DNA of 6,984 nucleotides from Planctomycetota bacterium (GCA_013203365.1 JABMQG010000082.1:1-6984); one strand, 5' to 3'; counted from the first letter of the stretch, positions 1 through 6,800 are shown. Made by a program: numbers and translations. The notes: generated from the letters alone by a model not told the origin.

Positions 1-253
1 CGCCGTAACGGGGCACAAAAGCCGAGACCGACAACTGCGGCGAGCGTTGATTCGCAGTGACCGGCAAAGACAGCGGCGGTGCCGATTTACGCGAAATCTC
101 AGACAAGGCGGGTCCCGTCTTCACATCCGACGGCTTGACTGTCAGTTCACCCCCGCCTTTTTCGGCAGCGCCAAACGGCAACAGCAGATACCCGACCACC
201 AGGATTGCGACAACGAAACAAACAATGATGCCAATTTTGACTTCCGTGCGCAT
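1..253 (-). CDS. Membrane-anchored protein, N-terminal part (C-terminus outside window)
   Basis: Reading from ATG at 253 gives 84 codons that stay open to the left edge, so only the N-terminus is visible. It starts MRTEVKIGII, then has one strong hydrophobic segment (about residues 7-25), then a Gly/Pro/Ser-rich, low-complexity stretch (about 28-84) with no recognisable fold. This suggests an inner-membrane anchor with a flexible linker leading to an extracytoplasmic domain. The start is well supported: AGGAG lies 7 nt upstream of the ATG, and the nearby ATG inside the spacer is out of frame. Planctomycete proteins with this kind of EVKIG-type anchor and linker often carry a C-terminal LysM peptidoglycan-binding domain, but that part is not in view, so the function stays open. 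An MCE/MlaD-like N-terminus can look similar. No MCE strand pattern follows the membrane segment here. The gene is separated from the upstream operon by a terminator and is probably transcribed on its own. Confidence 0.8.
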   Translation of the reverse strand, partial: MRTEVKIGIIVCFVVAILVVGYLLLPFGAAEKGGGELTVKPSDVKTGPALSEISRKSAPPLSLPVTANQRSPQLSVSAFVPRYG

Positions 254-260
254 GGCATTT

Positions 261-282
261 CTCCTAATGAACTATGAACTAT
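261..282 (-). promoter_or_regulatory. Ribosome binding site of the left-edge gene, with a short tandem repeat beside it
   Basis: On the minus strand AGGAG (265-261) sits 7 nt before the ATG at 253, which fixes that start. Directly upstream of it, the 7-base unit TAGTTCA occurs twice in tandem (281-268). The repeat may be chance or a small slippage product. Confidence 0.6.
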
Positions 283-296
283 CCATGTCCATCGCT

Positions 297-326
297 ACTG
301 TACGCATACAAAGTGATTCATGGCAA
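297..326 (-). promoter_or_regulatory. Candidate sigma70-type promoter for the left-edge gene
   Basis: On the minus strand TTGCCA (326-321, five of six matches to TTGACA) is followed after 18 nt by TACAGT (302-297, four of six matches to TATAAT). It lies downstream of the operon terminator and about 45 nt before the ATG at 253, where a promoter is needed. This is motif matching only. Planctomycete promoters do not always follow this consensus. Confidence 0.3.
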
Positions 327-350
327 CTAAAAAAGTTCAGCTTCGGGCAG

Positions 351-381
351 AAAAATCGGCCGGCCGTGCCCCCGCGGCCGA
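351..381 (-). terminator. Intrinsic terminator closing the fabZ-uvrC-like-asmA operon
   Basis: On the minus strand, 11 nt after the TGA at 393-395, the arms TCGGCCG (381-375) and CGGCCGA (362-356) can form a 7-bp, nearly all-GC stem around a 12-nt loop. Five T residues follow immediately (355-351). GC-rich stem plus T-run is the classic Rho-independent layout. Its position between a stop codon and the next gene's promoter fits. Confidence 0.75.
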
Positions 382-392
382 CTTAGAGCCTA

Positions 393-3300
393 TCACTGTG
401 ACGTCATTTCCCTCAGCAGGCCCTGGAGCCGGCCGAACGGCACGGACTTCGACCTTGGTTTGCCAAGGGTGCCCGTCACGTGGAACGACAGCAAGTCCTT
501 GTTGGTGTGGCGAAACAACTCTTGAAACACACCCGGCACAATGCTGGGCTGGCCAGAGACAAAGACCAACTCCAGCGGCCAGTCCCCGGTCATGTGCATT
601 GTGCCGCTGCCTATGATCGACGCGTTCGGCCCTTTCAAATAGATGTTTGAGAAGATCACGCGATCGGCCTTGATGAGATACTCCACTTGACCGCTGGTAA
701 ACGTCGAACTGGTCGGAAGTTTCAGGAACACCACGTCCATCAGACCCAACAACACGGGCACCTGGGCGATGTCTGCGTTCGTTATCTGCAACTGTCCGCG
801 GCCTTCTCTGGTGTTCTTTTGGCCGAGAATTCCACCCAGCCGCAGTCGCCCGGCCAAGTCGCCGGAAGTAGTCGGACGCTTTTCTGGGGCCTGGGCGGAG
901 GTGCTTAGCAACCCGGCCAGGCCGAGACCCTCGAATTTGAATTCCAGTCCGTAGTGCTTCGGGTCGCCGATGGCCAGTTCAACGGCCCCCTCGATCTTCC
1001 CGCCGCTAAACTCCGCCTCCAGGTTCTTCACGGCGATGAACGAGGCCCCGGCTACCTTTCGGACCCGACCGGTGAGCCGCCGAATCTCTCGACCGCCTGT
1101 GACCAGTCGATCCAGGTGCAGTTGGGCGTCAACGTCCAGTTCGCTTAACGACTCGCCGCCGATGGCCAATCCGCTAACCCAACCGCTCGCCTGCCCCCGG
1201 CCGAACGGGCCGGCCATATTCGCCTCTGCCAGGTCGATGCGCCCGGCCATGCGCCATTGACCCCAAGCCGATGTGGCCGGCTGGGAACTTGGCTGTGTCG
1301 CCGGCCGGCGAGGGCAGACCAGTTCGTTAATCACCACGTCGCACCGTCCGCCAGGTGAAAGGTATTCAGACAGACCCGGGAATCGCGACGAGGCCATCTC
1401 GATAAAAGCCGTGTCTATCGGAACGGCCTTGCCGATCAAGGCCGGCTGGCCCGCACTGTTGGGGAGCTTCTGTAGTTCGATGCCGTCCGGCGTTACGATA
1501 AGTCGGCCGATCAATTGCAGGCGATGTTGTTGTGTTACTGCCGTCAGGTTTTCCAGTACTGCCAGGTCGGGTTCGATGTGGATCGAACCCCGCAGACCGT
1601 GAATCTCGTTCCCCGCGGCCCGGCAGGTTACGGCAAGGTCCTTGGCAGTGAGATCCAGCGAATAATCCTTATACCCACCCGCCGCGCCACCGCTGTCGGA
1701 CAGATGCAAACGGACATCCGCCGTCCCGGCCGGCCTGAAGGCCCCCCACACCTCGGCGGCCTCCGGCGGCAAGGCCGCTCGCAGGGATTCGTTCAAGGCC
1801 ACCTCCGCCCCCTCGAACGTCAGGTCCAGCCCGACCGGCCGGCGATCCAGCATCACTTCGCCAACTACGCTCATCGGGCCATCAGCGCACCGGCCTGTTA
1901 TCCGCTCGACGCTGAGTTTCCGCGGCGTCAATTGCACTAAACCCGTGGTGCTGCACAAGGGATACCCGAAGTCCGTGTGTTTCAGATCGACGCCTTTCAA
2001 GGCGATGGTCAGTTCATAATCCAAAGGCTCGCCTGGTTTCTTCTCGACCGTACCGTCGATGTCGACCATGCCTTTCATCCCCAGCGACGCAGCGGCTGAC
2101 CGCGACGATTCCGAATCCCCCAAAAAGGTCGAGATCAACTTCTCCTCCAACGGCACGTCCGAGGCATGCAGTTGCAGGTTATAGCCTGGCGAAACATCGG
2201 ATATGGCCTGCACTTGCCCGTCCAGGCGAATCTCGGCCTGCCCGCATCGGCCGCGAAGCGAATCAAGCACGACCGCGTCGCCGGCGATGTCGATTCGCCC
2301 GAAAAGCTCATCCATGCGGTAACCGGGGAATATATTGAAACCTGTAGACGCCTGCCCGCTTAGTGTGATCGTCACGTCGGCCTGCGGTGGCATTCCAGGA
2401 ATCGGGGAATACACGCGGACATCAGCATCGCCTCGACCGGCAGGAGAAAACGAATCGTACACCTCACGGGAACGGCGGTTCAGCGCCGAGCGCAACTCGC
2501 TGTCGAAAGCCAGATCTCGCGCAGTGATGTGCAGGTCGAATACGGGCTCACTTGCCGGGTCGAAAATCTCCCCGCCGGCCGTAATCTTTGCCGCCCCGTG
2601 CCGACCGGTAAGGTTGCCAAGCCTGACTCGTTCGCCGTCAAAGACGATCGCGGCGCCCTCGCCGTCGGTCCCGAGATCATCTACGCGGTACGGGAAGCTC
2701 GCCACGGTCACGCTCATCCGTTGGGGCCATGCCTCCCCGCTAACGCGGACCGGTCCGCCGCCCTTGCGGTCGATCTCAATGAGCAATCTCAAGGACCCCG
2801 TTGGCGAGAAGTCATGCTGCAGTTTTTCGATCAGCCGGCCCAATCGGGTCTCGCCACCGAGTGCCACCGGCAAAGGCAATGCCTCGATCTCAATAGCGAA
2901 ATGAAAATCGCTCTCGGGGCCATAGCCGTCAATTCGGCCGGTGGTTCGCACCTTCGCGCCGGCCAGATCAGGCAGCTGCCCCTTCAACTCGTCAATCGTA
3001 ACGCCATCGTCGGTCAATACCACCCGCCCGCTGAGGTCGGCCAGTGTCAGTGCCCCTTCCTCGGCTGGCAGCGTCATCGACGCTTCCTCCAGTCGCACCG
3101 CCAGTGTGTTCACTGCCGATTCAGGATCGGTACAGCCCTCGAAGGTCAATCGGCCGGAGACCTGGTACCGCTCGTACCATTGGCGGTATCTTCGGGGCAA
3201 CGCCCGCCCGATGGTCTGAAGCGGGGCCAACCCGCTCCAAGTCAGCTTGCCGGTTGCGACATTAATGATCGCTTCTCCACGGGAGTCCTCGCTGGCGACG

Positions 3301-3902
3301 CTTACAGTGTAGAAAGGTTTTTTGTCCGCTTGCGGCCTGGCCGTGATGGTCAGCGACTCGGAACTCACCGCAGCGAGCACTCCGGCGACAATCTCATTTC
3401 GGCACAATTGCCCGTCCACCAGCCGAATGATCGGAAGGTTTTCGATCCTCGCTAGGCCTGATTGGCCGGTGCCGAACAGGCGCTGATAATTCCACCGGTC
3501 GCAATCCACGTCCTGCGTAACGGTTATTACCGGCCTGATGCAAACCACCTCGGTTACGGCAAGCTTGCCGGCCTTTAGCAGGCTTAACGGCTCGTGTTGC
3601 AGCATGACCTGGTCGGCCGAGAAGAGCTCTTCGGCAGTCCGGTCCGCACGCCGGTAGAACAGGCGGACCCGGGTAAGCTTGATCCCGTCGAAAAGGCTGA
3701 AGCTGGCCTTGTCAATTTGGACCGCCCCACCGGTCAGCTGGCGGAGGTACGCCTCGGCCTTGCGACGTATGCGGTTATCGTTCGTGAAGTACAACCAGCC
3801 GTACGTCAACAGGCCGATCAAGACCAGGGCCGAAATTACAGCACCCCCCCTCCGCCGGCCCATGCGTGCAAAGACACCTCGAACGGATTGAACGGCCCGC
3901 AT
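393..3902 (-). CDS. Large AsmA/TamB-like envelope protein (AsmA-like C-terminal region)
   Basis: The 1169-residue product has a short basic N-terminus (RRR at 16-18) and a single membrane segment (about 19-39). The rest is a long, strand-rich extracytoplasmic region. The C-terminal 200 residues (about 965-1155) carry the AsmA-like pattern: GG-K-I-EG-V, a G-GQLQI-N-D-I strand pair, GSGTM near 1098, and a final GTLGKP near 1144-1149. Proteins of this family (AsmA, TamB, YhdP, YdbH) span the periplasm and are implicated in phospholipid transfer to the outer membrane or in outer-membrane homeostasis. That role is inherited by family, not shown here. Roughly every 120 residues a short F-x-P-x-G element recurs, so the protein looks built of divergent tandem modules. 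A Pro/Ser/Thr/Gln linker interrupts them at about 866-880. I chose the second of two adjacent ATGs because GGAG (3911-3908) is 5 nt from it but only 2 nt from the first (3905). The frame stays open upstream to 4097, but that extension is basic, strandless and lies inside the UvrC-like gene. Confidence 0.88.
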   Translation of the reverse strand: MRAVQSVRGVFARMGRRRGGAVISALVLIGLLTYGWLYFTNDNRIRRKAEAYLRQLTGGAVQIDKASFSLFDGIKLTRVRLFYRRADRTAEELFSADQVMLQHEPLSLLKAGKLAVTEVVCIRPVITVTQDVDCDRWNYQRLFGTGQSGLARIENLPIIRLVDGQLCRNEIVAGVLAAVSSESLTITARPQADKKPFYTVSVASEDSRGEAIINVATGKLTWSGLAPLQTIGRALPRRYRQWYERYQVSGRLTFEGCTDPESAVNTLAVRLEEASMTLPAEEGALTLADLSGRVVLTDDGVTIDELKGQLPDLAGAKVRTTGRIDGYGPESDFHFAIEIEALPLPVALGGETRLGRLIEKLQHDFSPTGSLRLLIEIDRKGGGPVRVSGEAWPQRMSVTVASFPYRVDDLGTDGEGAAIVFDGERVRLGNLTGRHGAAKITAGGEIFDPASEPVFDLHITARDLAFDSELRSALNRRSREVYDSFSPAGRGDADVRVYSPIPGMPPQADVTITLSGQASTGFNIFPGYRMDELFGRIDIAGDAVVLDSLRGRCGQAEIRLDGQVQAISDVSPGYNLQLHASDVPLEEKLISTFLGDSESSRSAAASLGMKGMVDIDGTVEKKPGEPLDYELTIALKGVDLKHTDFGYPLCSTTGLVQLTPRKLSVERITGRCADGPMSVVGEVMLDRRPVGLDLTFEGAEVALNESLRAALPPEAAEVWGAFRPAGTADVRLHLSDSGGAAGGYKDYSLDLTAKDLAVTCRAAGNEIHGLRGSIHIEPDLAVLENLTAVTQQHRLQLIGRLIVTPDGIELQKLPNSAGQPALIGKAVPIDTAFIEMASSRFPGLSEYLSPGGRCDVVINELVCPRRPATQPSSQPATSAWGQWRMAGRIDLAEANMAGPFGRGQASGWVSGLAIGGESLSELDVDAQLHLDRLVTGGREIRRLTGRVRKVAGASFIAVKNLEAEFSGGKIEGAVELAIGDPKHYGLEFKFEGLGLAGLLSTSAQAPEKRPTTSGDLAGRLRLGGILGQKNTREGRGQLQITNADIAQVPVLLGLMDVVFLKLPTSSTFTSGQVEYLIKADRVIFSNIYLKGPNASIIGSGTMHMTGDWPLELVFVSGQPSIVPGVFQELFRHTNKDLLSFHVTGTLGKPRSKSVPFGRLQGLLREMTSQ

Positions 3903-3911
3903 CATTTCTCC
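3900..3911 (-). promoter_or_regulatory. Stop-start overlap and internal ribosome binding site (translational coupling)
   Basis: On the minus strand GGAG (3911-3908), inside the last codons of the UvrC-like gene, is followed by AAATGATG. This contains the TGA stop (3904-3902) and two ATGs (3905-3903 and 3902-3900). A ribosome ending the UvrC-like frame is placed directly on the asmA-like start, so the two proteins are probably made in linked amounts. Confidence 0.65.
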
Positions 3912-5143
3912 GTTTTGTTCCTTTCGCCGTTTACGCCCCCGCCGGCCCGCTTCGGCTCGCGCAATTTCAGTGCCGACGCCGACGCTCTGATCGCCTCGAC
4001 CAGCGACTCGACGGTCGAGGCAATGCGGCGAAGCACCAACCCACGCTTGGCATTGCCGGAAAACATGTACTCGGCCACCATGGCCATCCGCTGGCAATCA
4101 GCCGCGGTAATATGCTCGTGTTTCGCCGCCAGGCCGTCACACGCATCGAGCACTTGCACCAGTTGGGCCTCTTTGGGAGGATAATCCAGCACAGGCCCAG
4201 CCGCCACCAGACCCCTGTCGCATACGAAGCTGCAGGCCTGATGAAATGTCGGGCCCGACTGCACGATCACGAACCGGAAGTCCCTCACGTCACGCGACCG
4301 GGCAAACTTCGGTGCGTCGAATTCCATGGACCGCGACCATCGCGATTTGAGCACGGCGGCTTGTTCGAACCGCAGCGCCCTGGCCGCGGAGTCCATCTCC
4401 TGTTTGAGCCGCTGTCGCTGCCGATCACGCCGACCGACGGCAAAGCCGGCAGCCTCGCGGACCGTCGCACGGTAGTCGTCCATCGAACACGACCCATCAC
4501 AAGGCGCCGCGCAGCGATTCATCTGCTTGTACGCACACGCCGGGCCCCGAGGCGCCTGCCGAAGCGTCGAAACGCACCGGCACAAGTCGAACACGTCGGC
4601 CAGCGCGTCGATGTATTCCTCTGCCGAGCGTCTATTCGGGAAGGGGCCTACTACTACTAAATGCTCCCCTCGCCCAGCCGGGGTCCGCACCGCCGTAAAA
4701 TGCGGGCAGTCGGCGTCAACGTCAGCCGTCACGAACCAAGCCATCCGTCGCGGCAGCAGCTTGTCGTAGCCCTCCGGCCAAATGGCCCTGGCAAGCTCCA
4801 TGAACTGCCAGTCCGTCTGAAAACTGCTGTACGTCAACCGCCACAACAGACCCGCGGTTATCTGACGAAGGTCCGCCGCCCTGCCACGCTGCTGGGCCTC
4901 CGCATCAGTCAGCCGGCGGCTAAGGCGCCGACGAATATCGGCCGCGACGGTAAGCAGAATCGGTTGACCGTCAGAGGCCACCAGCAGAAACACCCCGCGT
5001 TTGGCCGGGACCGCCTTAAGGGCCGCCGCGTCCCATTGCGGCCAAGCCGACAGACCGCCGTCGAACAACTCCTCAAAACCGCCCATAGCGCAGTACCAGA
5101 AAGAGCGTTGGCTATCCGTAAATCCACAACGCACGCTCGCCAT
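3902..5143 (-). CDS. UvrC-like protein with degenerate GIY-YIG region and UVR motif, no C-terminal nuclease
   Basis: The product has 413 residues, against roughly 600 for ordinary UvrC. Residues 49-80 align without gaps to the UvrC GIY-YIG core, but the pattern is eroded: GVF replaces GVY, and LLTVAA (63-68) stands where UvrC has YVGKAK. The basic run ending in Arg73 is kept, and Glu116 may match the metal-binding Glu. A GPFPNRRSAEEYI segment (166-178) leads to Cys188, Cys190, Cys203, Cys211, Cys215 and Cys219. The C-x7-C-x3-C spacing of 203/211/215 matches the UvrC iron-sulfur cluster cysteines. A UVR helix pair follows (about 245-269, KQEMDSAARALRFEQAA). The last 145 residues are unlike the RNase H-type endonuclease and helix-hairpin-helix of UvrC. 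Incision activity therefore seems unlikely. It could bind DNA or a UvrB-like partner, or serve elsewhere. ATG 5143 is the longest start. ATG 5086 (MGGFEELF) is an alternative, and neither has a strong Shine-Dalgarno. It begins 29 nt after the fabZ stop and overlaps the asmA-like start. Confidence 0.82.
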   Translation of the reverse strand: MASVRCGFTDSQRSFWYCAMGGFEELFDGGLSAWPQWDAAALKAVPAKRGVFLLVASDGQPILLTVAADIRRRLSRRLTDAEAQQRGRAADLRQITAGLLWRLTYSSFQTDWQFMELARAIWPEGYDKLLPRRMAWFVTADVDADCPHFTAVRTPAGRGEHLVVVGPFPNRRSAEEYIDALADVFDLCRCVSTLRQAPRGPACAYKQMNRCAAPCDGSCSMDDYRATVREAAGFAVGRRDRQRQRLKQEMDSAARALRFEQAAVLKSRWSRSMEFDAPKFARSRDVRDFRFVIVQSGPTFHQACSFVCDRGLVAAGPVLDYPPKEAQLVQVLDACDGLAAKHEHITAADCQRMAMVAEYMFSGNAKRGLVLRRIASTVESLVEAIRASASALKLREPKRAGGGVNGERNKTEK

Positions 5144-5172
5144 GTCCGCCCGGCCGTTGCAGGAGAACCATA

Positions 5173-5649
5173 CTACAGTATCACGCCGATGATGGTTCCC
5201 TCGTAGACCATTCGTTCGCCCACGTATCCTTGCGTCAGCGCCACCGCCCGGCGGTTGCCTCGGATCTCTTTCATCTTCCCGACAAGCAGCAGCCGATCGC
5301 CTGGTACCACCTGGGAGCGAAACTTCACGCCATCCACGCCGCCGAAACCTACGAAGTCCGGGGTCTTGGTATAAACCTTTACGAAATAGCTGATCATCTG
5401 CGCCGCCGACTCTATCATCAGCACGCCGGGAAACAGCGGCCGACCCGGGATGTGCCCACGCACCCAGAACGCGTCGTCCCGAATGTCCACGAAGGCCATC
5501 ATCTCCTGGGCCTGAAGGTCGAAATGGCAGAACCCGTCCAGCAGTGAGAATTCATAACGATGAGGGTTCACCTGCCTTATCTGCTCACGCGTAACGATAG
5601 TCTTGGTTGGGTCTATTGCACTTGTGTCGAACAAAGGCTGCGGCGGCAT
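5173..5649 (-). CDS. fabZ: FabZ-type beta-hydroxyacyl-ACP dehydratase (hotdog fold)
   Basis: The product has 158 residues, close to the usual FabZ size of about 150. It should dehydrate 3-hydroxyacyl-ACP to trans-2-enoyl-ACP in fatty-acid elongation, in the cytosol. The family signature is clear: NPHRYEFSLLDG at 28-39 matches the LPHRYPFLLVD entry motif, and GHIPGRPLFPGVLMIESAAQ at 65-84 carries catalytic His66 and Glu80, 14 residues apart as in E. coli FabZ. The end (about 118-158) has the expected strand pattern with a PGD turn. A longer frame opens at 5715, but I start at ATG 5649 because AAGGA lies 9 nt upstream and the extra 22 residues have no family match. It is the first gene of the operon that continues with the UvrC-like and AsmA-like genes. 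FabZ and FabA share this motif set. The PHRY motif favours FabZ. Host genomes may hold a second FabZ, so this may be a specialised paralogue. Confidence 0.92.
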   Translation of the reverse strand: MPPQPLFDTSAIDPTKTIVTREQIRQVNPHRYEFSLLDGFCHFDLQAQEMMAFVDIRDDAFWVRGHIPGRPLFPGVLMIESAAQMISYFVKVYTKTPDFVGFGGVDGVKFRSQVVPGDRLLLVGKMKEIRGNRRAVALTQGYVGERMVYEGTIIGVIL

Positions 5650-5658
5650 AGGGTTGTA

Positions 5659-5665
5659 TCCTTCC
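5659..5665 (-). promoter_or_regulatory. Ribosome binding site deciding the fabZ start
   Basis: GGAAGGA on the minus strand places AAGGA 9 nt before ATG 5649. The upstream in-frame ATGs at 5715, 5697 and 5667 lack comparable sequences, so 5649 is preferred. Confidence 0.6.
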
Positions 5666-5705
5666 ATGCAGGACGATTGCGGCTTGACCGTAAACATACC
5701 CCCGC

Positions 5706-5735
5706 AGGGTAGCAACCCCCCAAACGGCGTGTCAA
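5706..5735 (-). promoter_or_regulatory. Candidate sigma70-type promoter for the fabZ operon
   Basis: On the minus strand a perfect TTGACA (5735-5730) is followed after 18 nt by TACCCT (5711-5706, three of six matches to TATAAT). It lies about 60-85 nt before the fabZ ATG. The spacer and nearby leader contain runs of six and five G, so the weak -10 may need an activator, or the match may be fortuitous. Confidence 0.35.
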
Positions 5736-5952
5736 CGTCTTTTATGCTTGATTGACCTTGTAGGGCTGCTTAGCGACCTTTGCCCAAGCATGAGAAGAGA
5801 TGGAAGCGATGTCAAGCGTCTACATTCATCTGGGATGTTCGGGTCCGAAATCGAGTACTTCGCGGACAAGAACATCAACTGGCACGATGGCAAAGATGGC
5901 AATGAAGCATCACACGTGCCTTCGACAACTAGGACTTCTCAGGACAGTCATT

Positions 5953-6771
5953 TCATTTGTTGCTGAACGCTCCCAGCCAAGTGTGTTCGTGTATCGCAGA
6001 CCGTGTGCTTGGCAGCCAGTTCGCCAACGGCAGCACCATGTTGTTTTCATCCTTTGGTGGCTCTTCGAGTGCCAGCAATGTCGTCTCAATCTCTCCGTCC
6101 TTCTGGGTACCAACGATTCGGTACACCTCCCCGATCCGAAGCACGATGCTCCAAGCCGATCCTTCCCCGGACTTGTCGAGGCCGATGTATTCGGTTTCCC
6201 ACCGCGATAGTTTGACGACATAGGCCTTACCCTGTGACTCAAAGGTCACGCGAGAAACCACATGCATTATACCACTGGCATCCCTCCCAGCCATCTCAAG
6301 CGTAACGGCAAGGTTCCCTTTCATATCTACGTCGTTACTCGATTCTCTCCGCACTACATGCATTATCGCGCTCACAACCTGAACAGACGGATCATCAGGT
6401 CCCTTAGATTGGGCCGCACGAGTTGCTTCCAATAGATCGGATCCGACTGCGCCGAGTAAAGCGGCTTCCAGGGCCGTTTGACCTGTGCTATTGGGGATGT
6501 CGAGCTTAGCACCATACTCAAGCAAGATCCGTGTTGCCGCGACGTCTTGCTTGGTTATTGTGACATGAAGGGGGGTCATTCCATCCTGATTGAGTTCGTT
6601 GGCATCAGCACCATGCTCTAAGGCTCTCCGAAGACTGGCTTCGTCACCCTCTGCAAGAGCATCATGCACACTAGTATTGTCAGTAGTGTCGCGACTGCAT
6701 CCAACAAGCACAACGCTTGCCACAGCCAAGCAGACCAACGAACCTGCGATTCGAACACAAGTGATTGTCAT
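5953..6771 (-). CDS. Ankyrin-repeat lipoprotein
   Basis: The product has 272 residues. Residues 1-25 form a lipoprotein signal peptide: a short N-terminus with one Arg, a hydrophobic core, and lipobox LVGC with Cys25 as the lipidation site. The mature protein should therefore be tethered to a membrane on the periplasmic side. Residues 34-107 are ankyrin repeats. The first has ALAEGDEASLRRALEHGADAN, the second is canonical (DGMTPLHVTI then ATRILLEYGAKLD, about 63-91), and a third, partial one begins at TGQTALEAALLG (96-107). Ankyrin repeats bind proteins, so a partner-binding role is likely, but the partner is unknown. Residues 130-272 are strand-rich and I do not recognise them. The motif IMHVV occurs there twice (136-140 and 168-172). 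ATG 6771 is supported by GAGG 8 nt upstream. Sampled GC (about 48-53%) is well below the AsmA-like gene, and about 300 bases separate it from fabZ, so it is probably an independent and possibly acquired gene. Confidence 0.87.
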   Translation of the reverse strand: MTITCVRIAGSLVCLAVASVVLVGCSRDTTDNTSVHDALAEGDEASLRRALEHGADANELNQDGMTPLHVTITKQDVAATRILLEYGAKLDIPNSTGQTALEAALLGAVGSDLLEATRAAQSKGPDDPSVQVVSAIMHVVRRESSNDVDMKGNLAVTLEMAGRDASGIMHVVSRVTFESQGKAYVVKLSRWETEYIGLDKSGEGSAWSIVLRIGEVYRIVGTQKDGEIETTLLALEEPPKDENNMVLPLANWLPSTRSAIHEHTWLGAFSNK

Positions 6772-6800
6772 TGTTGACGCCTCTGTTTCCCGTGACGAGC

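Larger units (their letters stand above)
5650..5952. other. Intergenic region of about 300 bases, with an orphan coding-like tract
   Basis: No gene with a credible start is seen on either strand. The fabZ-proximal part (5650-5735) holds its leader, ribosome binding site and a candidate promoter. The rest has about 50% GC in sampled lines, lower than the operon. On the plus strand a frame from TTG 5748 stays open to 5966, but it has no Shine-Dalgarno and runs into the end of the oppositely oriented lipoprotein gene. Within it, 5832-5885 has 17 of 18 codons ending in G or C and reads like real protein (MFGSEIEYFADKNINWH). The flanking codons lose this bias. It may be the remnant of a gene. I found no clear terminator hairpin after the lipoprotein gene. 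Confidence 0.4.

Noticed and set aside
1..253. MCE/MlaD domain for the left-edge protein
   Set aside because: Only the anchor-like EVKIG start is similar. The following sequence is a Gly/Pro/Ser-rich linker, not an MCE strand pattern.
2529..3455. Long plus-strand open frame (308 codons) opposite the AsmA-like gene
   Set aside because: It lies wholly inside the well-supported minus-strand gene, has no family features and no ribosome binding site. Long antisense frames are expected in GC-rich coding DNA.
3906..4097. N-terminal extension of the AsmA-like protein by 64 residues
   Set aside because: The extension is basic and featureless, lies inside the UvrC-like gene in another frame, and would bury the membrane anchor. 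ATG 3902 has a proper ribosome binding site.
3866..4660. Plus-strand open frame (264 codons) opposite the UvrC-like gene
   Set aside because: The product is Arg/His/Pro-rich, as antisense shadows are. The minus strand has recognisable UvrC motifs across the same span.
5650..5715. Longer fabZ start at 5715
   Set aside because: The extra 22 residues match nothing in the family, and ATG 5649 has the better ribosome binding site.
5925..5950. Repeated GTCCT near the end of the lipoprotein gene as a terminator
   Set aside because: The copies are direct, not inverted, and no T-run follows on the minus strand.
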